Part shown: piece after piece, positions 43,901 to 52,798 of the stretch
How the letters are laid out: the number at the start of each line of letters is the position of its first letter
Position numbering within the stretch: position 1 is the stretch's first letter
Assembly (NCBI RefSeq): GCF_051195255.1
Contig: NZ_JBNJLK010000003.1
Span: 124,001-188,000 of the forward strand
Direction: 5' to 3'
DNA length: 64,000 bases
Origin: Falsirhodobacter sp051195255
GTDB lineage: Bacteria > Pseudomonadota > Alphaproteobacteria > Rhodobacterales > Rhodobacteraceae
Made by a program: the position numbers and the translations under genes
Notes under the pieces: generated by a model
What the model was told of the DNA's origin: nothing
The model's database searches: none
Seen by the model: only the letters and a program-made list of their open reading frames with translations

Positions 43901-45121
43901 ATGATGGACGGCGCGAACGAGCTTCATGGCGGCGGCCAGACGGCCGAGCAGAAGATCCGCAATTTCAACCTGAACTTCGGCCCGCAGCACCCTGCGGCGC
44001 ACGGCGTGCTGCGCCTTGTGCTGGAGCTGGACGGCGAGATCGTGGAGCGTTGCGACCCGCATGTGGGCCTGCTGCACCGCGGCACCGAAAAGCTGATGGA
44101 AAGCCGGACCTATCTGCAGAACCTGCCGTATTTCGACCGGCTGGACTATGTGTCCCCCCTGAACCAGGAACACGCCTGGTGCCTTGCGATCGAGGCGCTG
44201 ACGGGCACGGTCGTGCCGCGGCGCGCGTCGCTGCTGCGGGTGCTGTTCGCCGAGCTGGGCCGGTTGCTGAACCACTTGATGAACGTCGGAACGGGCGGGA
44301 TGGACGTGGGCGCGCTGACCGCCCCGCTCTGGACCTTCGTCCCGCGCGAGGAGTTGATGGTGTTCTATGAGCGGGCCAGCGGCGCGCGCCTGCACGCGGC
44401 CTATTTCCGGCCCGGCGGCGTGCACCAGGACGTCCCGCCCGACCTGATCGACGACATCGAGGCGTGGTGCGAGACATTCCCCGCCGTGCTGGACCGTTTG
44501 CACGACCTGATCACGGAAAACCGCATCTTCAAGCAGCGGACCGTGGACATCGCCATCGTGTCGCAGCAGCAGGTGATGGACTGGTCGATGTCGGGGGTGA
44601 TGGCCCGCGCCTCCGGCCTTGCCTGGGACCTGCGCCGTTCGCAGCCTTACGAATGCTATGACGAGTTCGACTTCCAGATCCCGGTCGGCAAGAACGGCGA
44701 CTGCTACGACCGCTATCTGTGCCGCATGGCCGAGATGGTGGAGTCGGTGAAGATCGTGAAGCAGTGCTGCACCAAGCTGCGGGACACCCCCGGCGACGTG
44801 CTGGCGCGCGGCAAGATCACGCCGCCAAAGCGGGCCGACATGAAACGGTCGATGGAGTCGCTGATCCATCACTTCAAGCTTTATACCGAGGGCTTCCACG
44901 TTCCGGCCGGAGAGATCTATTGCGCGGTGGAGGCACCGAAGGGCGAGTTCGGCGTGTATCTGGTTTCGGACGGGACGAACAAACCCTATCGCTGCAAGAT
45001 CCGCGCCCCGGGCTTCCCGCATCTTCAGGCGATGGATATGCTGGCCAAGGGCCACCAGCTGGCCGACGTCGCGGCCATCATCGCCACCATGGACATCGTT
45101 TTCGGAGAGGTCGACCGCTGA
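43901..45121 (+). CDS. nuoD: NADH-quinone oxidoreductase subunit D
   Basis: 406 residues. The 49-kDa subunit, forming the quinone pocket with NuoB. Patterns: FGPQHPAAHGVLRLVLELDG, EKLMESRTYLQNLPYFDRLD, GRLLNHLMNVGTGGMDVG and the C-terminal IIATMDIVFGEVDR. It begins with tandem ATGs at 43901 and 43904; GGGGG upstream suits the first. Its stop overlaps the nuoE start (TGATG). Confidence 0.97.
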   Translation: MMDGANELHGGGQTAEQKIRNFNLNFGPQHPAAHGVLRLVLELDGEIVERCDPHVGLLHRGTEKLMESRTYLQNLPYFDRLDYVSPLNQEHAWCLAIEALTGTVVPRRASLLRVLFAELGRLLNHLMNVGTGGMDVGALTAPLWTFVPREELMVFYERASGARLHAAYFRPGGVHQDVPPDLIDDIEAWCETFPAVLDRLHDLITENRIFKQRTVDIAIVSQQQVMDWSMSGVMARASGLAWDLRRSQPYECYDEFDFQIPVGKNGDCYDRYLCRMAEMVESVKIVKQCCTKLRDTPGDVLARGKITPPKRADMKRSMESLIHHFKLYTEGFHVPAGEIYCAVEAPKGEFGVYLVSDGTNKPYRCKIRAPGFPHLQAMDMLAKGHQLADVAAIIATMDIVFGEVDR

Positions 45122-46032
45122 TGCTGCGCCGTCTGCACACTGAACAGCCCGCCAGCTTCGCCTTCACCCCGGCGAACCTTGCCTGGGCCCGTGGCCAGAT
45201 CACCAAGTACCCCGAAGGCCGCCAGGCCTCGGCCGTCATTCCGCTGCTGTTCCGCGCGCAGGAGCAGGAGGGCTGGCTGACGCGTCCGGCGATCGAATAC
45301 GTGGCCGACATGCTGGACATGCCGCGCATCCGTGTGCTGGAGGTGGCGACCTTCTACTTCATGTTCCAGCTGTCGCCCGTGGGCACGGTGGCGCATATCC
45401 AGATCTGCGGCACCACCACCTGCATGATCTGCGGGGCCGAGGATCTGATCGCCGTCTGCAAGGAAAAGATCGCGCCGAACCCCCATCAGGTGTCGGCCGA
45501 CGGCCGCTTCTCGTGGGAGGAGGTGGAATGCCTGGGCGCCTGTTCGAACGCGCCGATGGCCCAGATCGGCAAGGACAACTATGAAGACCTCACGCCCGAG
45601 GTGCTGCGCGACCTGATCGACCGGTTCGCGGGGGGAGAGGTTCCGTTGCCCGGCCCGCAGAACGGCCGCTACGGGGCCGAGGCCAAGGGTGGCCCGACCG
45701 CGCTGGTGGAGGGGAACGAGAACCGCGCCCCTTACAACTGGTCCGTCCAGCGCGCGAAGGACATCGGCGACACGATCAAGCGCATCGACGGCACCGAAGT
45801 GCCGCTGCGCACCCCGTGGCAGAAGGCTCCCGAGGTGGACGAGGCTCCGATCCAGGGCGAACCGACGCTGAGCGGCGGGCATCCGATCGACGACACCGGC
45901 CTGACGCTGGAGGAATCGTCCGAGAAGTCGGCCGCGCGCATGGATGACAGGGGCACGGCCCCCGGCGGCACCGCCACGGCGGAGCCTGGGCAGCAAGTGA
46001 ACGAAGACGCCCCGAAGAAGGGTGATGCATGA
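45121..46032 (+). CDS. nuoE: NADH-quinone oxidoreductase subunit E, with C-terminal extension
   Basis: 303 residues; the 24-kDa family core ends by about residue 175. The 2Fe-2S cysteines are in ICGTTTCMICGAED and VECLGACSNAP, and the peptide EVATFYFMFQLSPVG is diagnostic. The remaining ~130 residues are charged and probably disordered, with a short Trp-containing segment (NENRAPYNWSVQRAKDIGDT) and a Glu/Ser-rich tail. Such extensions occur in alphaproteobacterial complex I. The stop overlaps the DUF5337 gene (ATGA). Confidence 0.96.
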   Translation: MLRRLHTEQPASFAFTPANLAWARGQITKYPEGRQASAVIPLLFRAQEQEGWLTRPAIEYVADMLDMPRIRVLEVATFYFMFQLSPVGTVAHIQICGTTTCMICGAEDLIAVCKEKIAPNPHQVSADGRFSWEEVECLGACSNAPMAQIGKDNYEDLTPEVLRDLIDRFAGGEVPLPGPQNGRYGAEAKGGPTALVEGNENRAPYNWSVQRAKDIGDTIKRIDGTEVPLRTPWQKAPEVDEAPIQGEPTLSGGHPIDDTGLTLEESSEKSAARMDDRGTAPGGTATAEPGQQVNEDAPKKGDA

Positions 46033-46250
46033 TGGACACCCGTCCGAGCCTTGCCGAGGATCTGGCCGCACGCCGTGCGGCGCTGATCCTTGCCGGGACG
46101 GCGCTGACCTGGCTGCTTTTGCAGTGGGTGGGCCGGGCGCTTGGCTGGTCGCCCGCACTGATGCTGGTGTTCGATCTGCTGGCGCTGGCGGGTTTCATCT
46201 GGGGGGCGGTGCTGACCGTCCGCATCTGGCGCAAGCGCCGGAAGGAGTGA
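46029..46250 (+). CDS. DUF5337-type small membrane protein
   Basis: 73 residues with two hydrophobic stretches (AALILAGTALTWLLLQWVG and ALMLVFDLLALAGFIWGAVL) joined by a short loop, and a basic tail RIWRKRRKE. It resembles the DUF5337 family that occurs in Rhodobacterales nuo operons. It probably sits in the inner membrane near complex I or helps assemble it; this is inference from position. It overlaps nuoE and lies 4 bp before nuoF. Confidence 0.75.
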   Translation: MMDTRPSLAEDLAARRAALILAGTALTWLLLQWVGRALGWSPALMLVFDLLALAGFIWGAVLTVRIWRKRRKE

Positions 46251-46254
46251 GAAG

Positions 46255-47550
46255 ATGTTGAAGGATCAGGACCGGATCTTCCAGAATATCTACGGCATGC
46301 ATGAGCGCACGCTTGCGGGCGCGCAGAAGCGGGGGCTGTGGGACAACACGGGCGGCATCCTTGCCAACGGGCGGGACTGGATCATCGATCAGGTGAAGGC
46401 GAGCGGGTTGCGCGGCCGGGGCGGGGCGGGCTTCCCGACCGGCCTGAAGTGGTCGTTCATGCCGAAGAATTCGGACGGGCGTCCGTCCTATCTGGTGATC
46501 AACGCCGACGAATCCGAACCCGCCACCTGCAAGGACCGCGAGATCCTGCGCCACGACCCGCACCATCTGGTCGAAGGCGCGCTGATCGCAGGCTTTGCGA
46601 TGGGTGCGGTGGCCGCCTACATCTATGTGCGCGGGGAATACATCCGCGAAAAGGAAAGCCTGCAGACCGCCGTGGACGAGGCGTATGATGCGGGCTTCCT
46701 GGGCAAGAACGCCTGCGGGTCGGGGTATCACTTCGACGTCTTCGTGCACCACGGCGCCGGCGCCTATATCTGCGGCGAGGAGACGGCCCTTCTGGAAAGC
46801 CTGGAAGGCAAGAAGGGCATGCCCCGCATGAAGCCACCGTTCCCGGCGGGCGCGGGCCTGTATGGCTGCCCCACGACGGTGAACAACGTGGAATCGATCT
46901 CGGTCGTGCCGACGATCCTGCGGCGCGGCGCGGACTGGTATTCCAGCTTCGGGCGTCCGAACAACGTGGGCGTCAAGCTGTTCGCGATGACCGGCCACGT
47001 CAACACGCCCTGCGTGGTGGAAGAAGCCATGTCCATCCCGATGCGCGAACTGATCGACCGCTACGGCGGCGGCGTCCGCGGCGGCTGGAAGAACCTGAAG
47101 GCGGTCATCCCCGGCGGCGCCAGCTGCCCGATCCTGCCGGCCCATCTGTGCGAGGACGCGCTGATGGACTTCGACTGGATGCGCGAGAACAAGTCGTCCT
47201 TCGGGACGGCCTGCATGATCGTGATGGATCAGAACACGGACGTCATCAAGGCGATCTGGCGCTTGTCGAAGTTCTTCAAGCACGAAAGCTGCGGCCAGTG
47301 CACGCCGTGCCGCGAAGGCACGGGCTGGATGATGCGCGTGATGGACCGTCTGGTGCGCGGAGAGGCGGAGGTCGAGGAGATCGACATGCTGATCAACGTC
47401 ACCAAGCAGATCGAGGGACACACCATCTGCGCCCTGGGCGACGCGGCGGCCTGGCCGATCCAGGGCCTCGTTCGTCACTTCCGCGAGGAAATCGAGGACC
47501 GCATCAAGGCCAAGCGCACCGGCCGCATGGGGGCGATGGCCGCGGAATGA
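46255..47550 (+). CDS. nuoF: NADH-quinone oxidoreductase subunit F
   Basis: 431 residues. Binds NADH, FMN and cluster N3. Signatures are GLRGRGGAGFPTGLKWSF, the NADH/FMN segment YICGEETALLESLEGKKG and the cluster cysteines in ESCGQCTPCREG plus a later ICALGDAAAWP. GAAGGAG upstream supports the ATG. Its stop overlaps the following lipoprotein gene start (ATGA). Confidence 0.97.
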   Translation: MLKDQDRIFQNIYGMHERTLAGAQKRGLWDNTGGILANGRDWIIDQVKASGLRGRGGAGFPTGLKWSFMPKNSDGRPSYLVINADESEPATCKDREILRHDPHHLVEGALIAGFAMGAVAAYIYVRGEYIREKESLQTAVDEAYDAGFLGKNACGSGYHFDVFVHHGAGAYICGEETALLESLEGKKGMPRMKPPFPAGAGLYGCPTTVNNVESISVVPTILRRGADWYSSFGRPNNVGVKLFAMTGHVNTPCVVEEAMSIPMRELIDRYGGGVRGGWKNLKAVIPGGASCPILPAHLCEDALMDFDWMRENKSSFGTACMIVMDQNTDVIKAIWRLSKFFKHESCGQCTPCREGTGWMMRVMDRLVRGEAEVEEIDMLINVTKQIEGHTICALGDAAAWPIQGLVRHFREEIEDRIKAKRTGRMGAMAAE

Positions 47551-47882
47551 AGGCAGCAGCGGGCATCATGGCATTGCTGGCCCTTGCGGGCTGCGCGGCG
47601 GAAGCGGCGCGTCCGCCCGCGCCCAGCCTTCAGGACGGCAATTTCGTGTCCGTCCTGCAACCGGCCGGGATCGGGCATCGCATCACGCGCCAGGGCGTCG
47701 TGCCGGTGGAAGGGATGACGATGGCCGTCTACAATCCGGTCGACCCCTTGGGCGAGGATGAGGGCAAGCTGGCCAAGGACGTGGCCGCGCGGGCCTGCGC
47801 GAACCGGATGCTGCGCTTCAACCCGACCGTGGTCGGGAAATACCAGGCCCCGAACTGGGTGTTCGAGGGGGCTTGTCGATGA
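47547..47882 (+). CDS. Small lipoprotein inserted between nuoF and nuoG
   Basis: 111 residues. A signal peptide with lipobox (MKAAAGIMALLALAGC, LAGC) means the Cys at position 16 is likely lipidated. The rest is soluble with two further Cys near the end (RACANRML... and FEGAC). I do not recognise a family; the ATGA overlap with nuoF and the 25-bp gap to nuoG place it firmly in the operon. Its role there is unknown; other alphaproteobacterial nuo operons also contain unknown reading frames. Confidence 0.7.
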   Translation: MKAAAGIMALLALAGCAAEAARPPAPSLQDGNFVSVLQPAGIGHRITRQGVVPVEGMTMAVYNPVDPLGEDEGKLAKDVAARACANRMLRFNPTVVGKYQAPNWVFEGACR

Positions 47883-47907
47883 CACGTTTTGACCGGGGGG
47901 ACCGGAC

Positions 47908-49917
47908 ATGAGCAACCTTCGCAAGATCAGCATCGACGGCGTGGAATACGAAGTCGACGGATCCATGACGATCCTGCAGGCCGCTGAATACGCGGGCGTC
48001 GAAGTGCCGCGCTTCTGCTATCACGAACGGCTGTCCATTGCGGGCAACTGCCGGATGTGCCTGGTGGAAGTGGTGGGCGGCCCGCCGAAGCCCACCGCGT
48101 CCTGCGCCATGCAGATCAAGGATCTGCGGCCCGGCCCGAACGGCGAGGCGCCGGTCGTCAAGACGAACTCCCCCATGGTGAAGAAGGCGCGGGAAGGGGT
48201 GATGGAGTTTCTCCTGATCAACCACCCGCTGGATTGCCCGATCTGCGACCAGGGGGGCGAATGCGACCTTCAGGACCAGGCGATGGCCTACGGGGTCGAC
48301 TTCTCGCGCTATCGCGAACCCAAGCGCGTGTCGGAGGAGCTGAACCTCGGCCCGCTGGTCAAGACGGCGATGACACGCTGCATTTCCTGCACGCGCTGCG
48401 TCCGCTTCACGACCGAGGTGGCCGGCATCAGCCAGATGGGCCAGACCGGGCGGGGCGAGGATGCGGAGATCACCTCCTACCTGAACCTGACGCTGGATTC
48501 GAACCTTCAGGGCAACATCATCGACCTGTGCCCGGTGGGGGCGCTGACGTCGAAGCCCTACGCCTACACCGCGCGCCCGTGGGAACTGTCGAAGACGGAA
48601 TCCGTGGACGTGATGGACGCCCTTGGATCGAACATCCGGGTGGACACGAAGGGGCGCGAAGTGATGCGCATCCTGCCGCGCAACCATGACGGCGTGAACG
48701 AGGAGTGGATCAGCGACAAGAGCCGGTTCATCTGGGACGGCTTGCGCCGCCAGCGTCTGGACACGCCCTACATCCGCGAAAACGGCAAGCTGCGCCGCGC
48801 CACCTGGGGGGAGGCGCTGCGCGCCGCCGCCGACGCGATGCGCAACAAGCCGGTGACGGGCCTGATCGGCGATCTGGTCCCCACGGAAGCGGCCTTCGCG
48901 CTGAAGATGATGTTGGAAAACCAGAACGGCCGCGTCGAATGCCGCACGGATGGCGCGCGCCTTCCGGCCGGCAACCGTTCGGCCTATGTCGGCACCGCCC
49001 GGATCGAGGATATCGACACCGCCAGGCGCATCACGCTGATCGGCACCGACCCGCGTCTGGAAGCGCCGGTCCTGAACGCCCGCATCCGCAAGGCCTGGCT
49101 GGCCGGGGCTGCGGTGTCGCTGGTGGGCGTGGCCGCGGACCTGACCTATGACTACACCCATCTGGGCGCGGGCCGCGACAGCCTGACCCGCCTTGTGCGC
49201 GAGGCCGAGGCCGACGCGGGTGGCATCGTCATCGTCGGGCAGGGCGCGCTGACCGAGGCCGACGGGGCCGCGGTGCTGGGGCAGGCCATGGCCTTCGCCG
49301 AAGCGACGGGCGCGGGCCTGCTGGTCCTGCACACCGCCGCATCGCGCGTGGGTGCCCTGGATGTGGGCGCCGTGACCGAAGGCGGCATGGCCGCCGCCCT
49401 GAAAGGGGCCGAGGTGGTCTACAACCTCGGCGCGGACGAGATCGACATCGCGCCGGGTCCGGTCGTGATCTATCAGGGCAGCCATGGCGACCGTGGCGCG
49501 CATCGGGCGGACATCATCCTGCCCGCCGCCGCCTACACGGAAGAAAACGGCCTGTTCGTGAACACCGAAGGCCGTCCGCAACTGGCGCTGCGCGCGGGCT
49601 TCCCGCCCGGCGAGGCCAAGGAAAACTGGGCGATCCTGCGCGCGCTGTCGGCCGAACTGGGCGCCGCCATGCCCTTCGACACGCTGGGGCAGCTGCGCCA
49701 GCGCATGGTGGCCGCCGTCCCGCATCTGGGCCGGATCGACCAAGTGCCGGAGAACGCATGGCAACCGCTGAAGCTGCGCGAGCCGGCGCAAGCCGATTTC
49801 CGCACCGTCGTGCGCGATTTCTACCTGACCAACCCGATCGCGCGGGCCTCCGTCCTCATGGCCGAACTGTCGTCGCTTGCGGCGCAGCGGGCCGCGGCCC
49901 CGATGGCGGCCGAATGA
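47908..49917 (+). CDS. nuoG: NADH-quinone oxidoreductase subunit G
   Basis: 669 residues. The 75-kDa subunit that relays electrons through several clusters. The N-terminal 2Fe-2S ferredoxin-like domain has RFCYHERLSIAGNCRMC, followed by HPLDCPICDQGGECDLQDQA and the 4Fe-4S site RCISCTRCVRF. The C-terminal two-thirds is a molybdopterin-oxidoreductase-like fold that has lost the cofactor. The next lipoprotein gene overlaps its stop (ATGA). Confidence 0.97.
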   Translation: MSNLRKISIDGVEYEVDGSMTILQAAEYAGVEVPRFCYHERLSIAGNCRMCLVEVVGGPPKPTASCAMQIKDLRPGPNGEAPVVKTNSPMVKKAREGVMEFLLINHPLDCPICDQGGECDLQDQAMAYGVDFSRYREPKRVSEELNLGPLVKTAMTRCISCTRCVRFTTEVAGISQMGQTGRGEDAEITSYLNLTLDSNLQGNIIDLCPVGALTSKPYAYTARPWELSKTESVDVMDALGSNIRVDTKGREVMRILPRNHDGVNEEWISDKSRFIWDGLRRQRLDTPYIRENGKLRRATWGEALRAAADAMRNKPVTGLIGDLVPTEAAFALKMMLENQNGRVECRTDGARLPAGNRSAYVGTARIEDIDTARRITLIGTDPRLEAPVLNARIRKAWLAGAAVSLVGVAADLTYDYTHLGAGRDSLTRLVREAEADAGGIVIVGQGALTEADGAAVLGQAMAFAEATGAGLLVLHTAASRVGALDVGAVTEGGMAAALKGAEVVYNLGADEIDIAPGPVVIYQGSHGDRGAHRADIILPAAAYTEENGLFVNTEGRPQLALRAGFPPGEAKENWAILRALSAELGAAMPFDTLGQLRQRMVAAVPHLGRIDQVPENAWQPLKLREPAQADFRTVVRDFYLTNPIARASVLMAELSSLAAQRAAAPMAAE

Positions 49918-50324
49918 GAACGGTGGCGCTTGTGGCGGTGATGGGACTGACGGCCTGCGCCTCGACCCTGCCGCAGGAGGTTCCTGCGCCAAGGGAGGGA
50001 CGGGATCCGCTTCCCGCGCCCCGTTACCTTGGGGTGCAGACGATGCGGATTTCCGACGATCTGGTCGGCTTCCGGGTGGCGATTGAACGTCCGCGCGCCG
50101 CGGCGGACATCGACGCCTATACCGATTGCGCGGCGGCACAATACGCGCTGGTGCGCGGGCAAAGCTATGTCCGCCGCATCCGCACCAACATCGACGACCG
50201 CGGGGCCGGCTGGAAGGCCGACGCGATCTACCTCATCTCGGCCGACCGGCCGCAGACTGGGGCCATCATCGAGGCGGCACCGACCGTGGCCGACTGCAAG
50301 GCGCAGTCGATTCCGACGGTGTAG
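49914..50324 (+). CDS. Lipoprotein inserted between nuoG and nuoH
   Basis: 136 residues. A signal peptide ends in lipobox LTAC (MRTVALVAVMGLTAC). The mature domain is a small beta-rich unit with Cys at DCAAAQYALV and VADCKAQS, which could pair. No family is recognised. The 4-bp overlap with nuoG and the 9-bp gap to nuoH make it part of the operon. With the nuoF-nuoG lipoprotein, it gives two lipoproteins in one complex I operon. Confidence 0.7.
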   Translation: MRTVALVAVMGLTACASTLPQEVPAPREGRDPLPAPRYLGVQTMRISDDLVGFRVAIERPRAAADIDAYTDCAAAQYALVRGQSYVRRIRTNIDDRGAGWKADAIYLISADRPQTGAIIEAAPTVADCKAQSIPTV

Positions 50325-50333
50325 GGGGACATC

Positions 50334-51371
50334 ATGGCCGATTTTCTTCAAACGGGACTGGGCATCGCGCTGCTGACGGCGTTGCAGTCGCTGGGCGTGG
50401 TCGCCTTCGTGATGATCTCGCTGATCTTCATGGTCTATGGCGACCGCAAGGTCTGGGCGGCGGTGCAGATGCGGCGCGGTCCGAACGTGGTGGGGCCGTG
50501 GGGCCTGCTGCAGACCTTCGCCGACGCGCTGAAATACATCGTGAAGGAGATCGTGGTTCCGGCCGGCGCCGACCGCTTCGTCTTCTTCCTCGCGCCGCTT
50601 TTGTCCTTCATCCTCGCGATGTTCGGCTTTGCCGTGATCCCGTTTGCCGATGGCTGGGTGCTGTCGGACATCAACGTGGCCGTGCTCTTCGTCTTCGCCG
50701 CCTCCTCGCTGGAGGTGTATGGCGTGATCATGGGGGGCTGGGCGTCGAACTCGAAGTATCCGTTCCTCGGCTCGCTCCGCTCCGCCGCGCAGATGATCTC
50801 GTACGAGGTGTCGCTGGGGCTGATCATCATCGGGATCATCATCTCCACCGGGTCGATGAACTTCGGCAACATCGTGCGCGCGCAGGACGGCGATCTGGGC
50901 CTGTTGAACTGGTACTGGCTGCCGCATCTGCCGATGGTCGTGCTGTTCTTCATCTCGGCTCTGGCCGAAACGAACCGCCCGCCCTTCGACCTTCCGGAAG
51001 CGGAATCCGAACTGGTCGCGGGCTACCAGGTGGAATATTCCTCCACCCCGTTCCTGCTGTTCATGGCGGGGGAATACATCGCGATCTTCCTGATGTGCGC
51101 GCTGCTGTCGCTGTTGTTCTTCGGCGGCTGGCTGTCGCCCATCCCGGGCCTGCCCGACGGGGTGATCTGGATGGTGCTGAAGATGGCGTTCTTCTTCTTC
51201 CTGTTTGCGATGGTGAAAGCGATCACGCCGCGCTACCGCTATGACCAGTTGATGCGCATCGGCTGGAAGGTGTTCCTTCCGCTGTCGCTGGGCTGGGTCG
51301 TGCTTGTGGCGTTTCTTGCGAAATTCGAAGTGTTCGGCGGCTTCTGGGCCCGCTGGGCGATGGGAGGCTGA
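50334..51371 (+). CDS. nuoH: NADH-quinone oxidoreductase subunit H
   Basis: 345 residues, eight or so membrane helices. Forms the quinone-entry channel and the junction between arms. Conserved loops include MVYGDRKVWAAVQMRRGPNV, ETNRPPFDLPEAESELVAGY and the acidic GLLQTFADALKYIVKE. It lies 2 bp upstream of nuoI, an invariant order. Confidence 0.97.
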   Translation: MADFLQTGLGIALLTALQSLGVVAFVMISLIFMVYGDRKVWAAVQMRRGPNVVGPWGLLQTFADALKYIVKEIVVPAGADRFVFFLAPLLSFILAMFGFAVIPFADGWVLSDINVAVLFVFAASSLEVYGVIMGGWASNSKYPFLGSLRSAAQMISYEVSLGLIIIGIIISTGSMNFGNIVRAQDGDLGLLNWYWLPHLPMVVLFFISALAETNRPPFDLPEAESELVAGYQVEYSSTPFLLFMAGEYIAIFLMCALLSLLFFGGWLSPIPGLPDGVIWMVLKMAFFFFLFAMVKAITPRYRYDQLMRIGWKVFLPLSLGWVVLVAFLAKFEVFGGFWARWAMGG

Positions 51372-51373
51372 CA

Positions 51374-51871
51374 ATGACTCAGGCCATCGACTGGGGTCGC
51401 GCGACCCGATACGCGCTGCTGTTTGATTTCATCAAGGGCTTCCAGCTGGGGTTCAAGTATTTCTTCGCCCCGAAAGAAACGATCAATTATCCGCATGAAA
51501 AGGGCCCGCTGTCCCCGCGTTTCCGCGGCGAACACGCCCTGCGCCGCTATCCCAACGGCGAAGAACGCTGCATCGCCTGCAAGCTGTGCGAAGCGGTGTG
51601 CCCCGCCCAGTGCATCGTGATCGATGCCGAACCGCGCGAGGACGGGTCCCGCCGCACCACGCGCTACGACATCGACATGACGAAGTGCATCTATTGCGGT
51701 TTCTGCCAGGAGGCCTGCCCGGTGGACGCCATCGTCGAAGGCCCGAACTTCGAATTCTCGGTCGAGACGCGGGAGGAGCTGTTCTACGACAAGCAGAAGC
51801 TTCTCGACAACGGCGCGCGGTGGGAGGCGGAGATCGCCCGCAACCTCGAGCTTGACGCTCCGTACCGGTGA
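51374..51871 (+). CDS. nuoI: NADH-quinone oxidoreductase subunit I
   Basis: 165 residues with two 4Fe-4S ferredoxin motifs: CIACKLCEAVCPAQCI and CIYCGFCQEACPVDAI, the clusters N6a/N6b that feed cluster N2. An N-terminal amphipathic region (RYALLFDFIKGFQLGFKYFF) lies on the membrane. The stop is 7 bp before nuoJ. Confidence 0.98.
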   Translation: MTQAIDWGRATRYALLFDFIKGFQLGFKYFFAPKETINYPHEKGPLSPRFRGEHALRRYPNGEERCIACKLCEAVCPAQCIVIDAEPREDGSRRTTRYDIDMTKCIYCGFCQEACPVDAIVEGPNFEFSVETREELFYDKQKLLDNGARWEAEIARNLELDAPYR

Positions 51872-51878
51872 GGATGCC

Positions 51879-52487
51879 ATGACCTTCGCAATCTTCGCCT
51901 TCTACGCCTTCGCCATCGTCACGATCGTGGCGGGGATCTGCGTGACCATCTCCCGCAATCCGGTGCATGCGGTGCTGTGGATGATCACGGCGTTCCTGTC
52001 CTCGGCCGGGCTGTTCGTCCTGCTGGGGGCCGAATTCGTCGCGATGCTGATGATCATCGTCTATGTCGGCGCCGTGGCAGTGCTGTTCCTGTTCGTCGTC
52101 ATGATGCTGGATGTCGATTTCGGCGACCTGAAGGGCCAGATGCTGCGCTATGTGCCCATCGCCGGCTTCATCGGGCTGATCCTGCTGGTCCAGCTGGTGC
52201 TGGGCGTGGGCGCCTGGGTCCAGTCGGACGGGGCGCTTGGGCTGCGCCAGACCGTGACGCCGACGGACATGGAAAACACGCGCGCCATCGGGATGGTGCT
52301 GTTCGACCGCTACCTTCTGCTGTTCCAGATGGCAGGACTGGTGCTGCTGGTCGCCATGATGGGCGCTATCGTGCTGACGCTGCGCCACCGGTCGGACGTG
52401 AAGCGGCAGAACGTGCTGCACCAGATGTGGCGCGATCCGGCCAAGGCGATGGAGCTGAAGGACGTGAAATCGGGGCAGGGGCTGTAG
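51879..52487 (+). CDS. nuoJ: NADH-quinone oxidoreductase subunit J
   Basis: 202 residues with five membrane helices. Typical is NPVHAVLWMITAFLSSAGLF followed by FVAMLMIIVYVGAVAVLFLF, with the acidic residues of the proton path. An upstream in-frame ATG-like codon exists at 51852 inside nuoI, but the ATG at 51879 is better placed. It lies one base from nuoK. Confidence 0.96.
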   Translation: MTFAIFAFYAFAIVTIVAGICVTISRNPVHAVLWMITAFLSSAGLFVLLGAEFVAMLMIIVYVGAVAVLFLFVVMMLDVDFGDLKGQMLRYVPIAGFIGLILLVQLVLGVGAWVQSDGALGLRQTVTPTDMENTRAIGMVLFDRYLLLFQMAGLVLLVAMMGAIVLTLRHRSDVKRQNVLHQMWRDPAKAMELKDVKSGQGL

Positions 52488-52488
52488 G

Positions 52489-52794
52489 ATGGTCGGACTG
52501 GAACATTACCTCGTGGTCGCGGCGGCGCTGTTCGTCATCGGGATCTTCGGCATCTTCCTGAACCGCAGGAACGTCATCGTCATCCTGATGTCGATTGAGC
52601 TGATGCTGCTGGCGGTGAACATCAACCTTGTCGCCTTTTCCAGCCATCTGGGCGATCTGACGGGACAGATCTTCACCATGTTCGTACTGACCGTGGCTGC
52701 GGCCGAAGCGGCGATCGGTCTTGCGATCCTCGTGACCTTCTTCCGCAACAAGGGCACGATCGACGTCGAAGACGTCAACGTGATGAAGGGTTGA
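52489..52794 (+). CDS. nuoK: NADH-quinone oxidoreductase subunit K
   Basis: 101 residues, three membrane helices, the usual length. It contains the two conserved glutamates in helices 2 and 3 (ILMSIELMLLAVNINLVAF and LTVAAAEAAIGLAILV), needed for proton pumping. Starts one base after the nuoJ stop and ends 4 bp before nuoL. Confidence 0.98.
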   Translation: MVGLEHYLVVAAALFVIGIFGIFLNRRNVIVILMSIELMLLAVNINLVAFSSHLGDLTGQIFTMFVLTVAAAEAAIGLAILVTFFRNKGTIDVEDVNVMKG

Positions 52795-52798
52795 GCGC

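Noticed and set aside
47818..50139. Very long open frames antisense to nuoG, nuoL, nuoM and others (up to ~770 codons)
   Set aside because: High-GC codon use on the real strand leaves the opposite frames open; their translations are low-complexity, rich in Arg/His/Gly/Gln, and show no family pattern.
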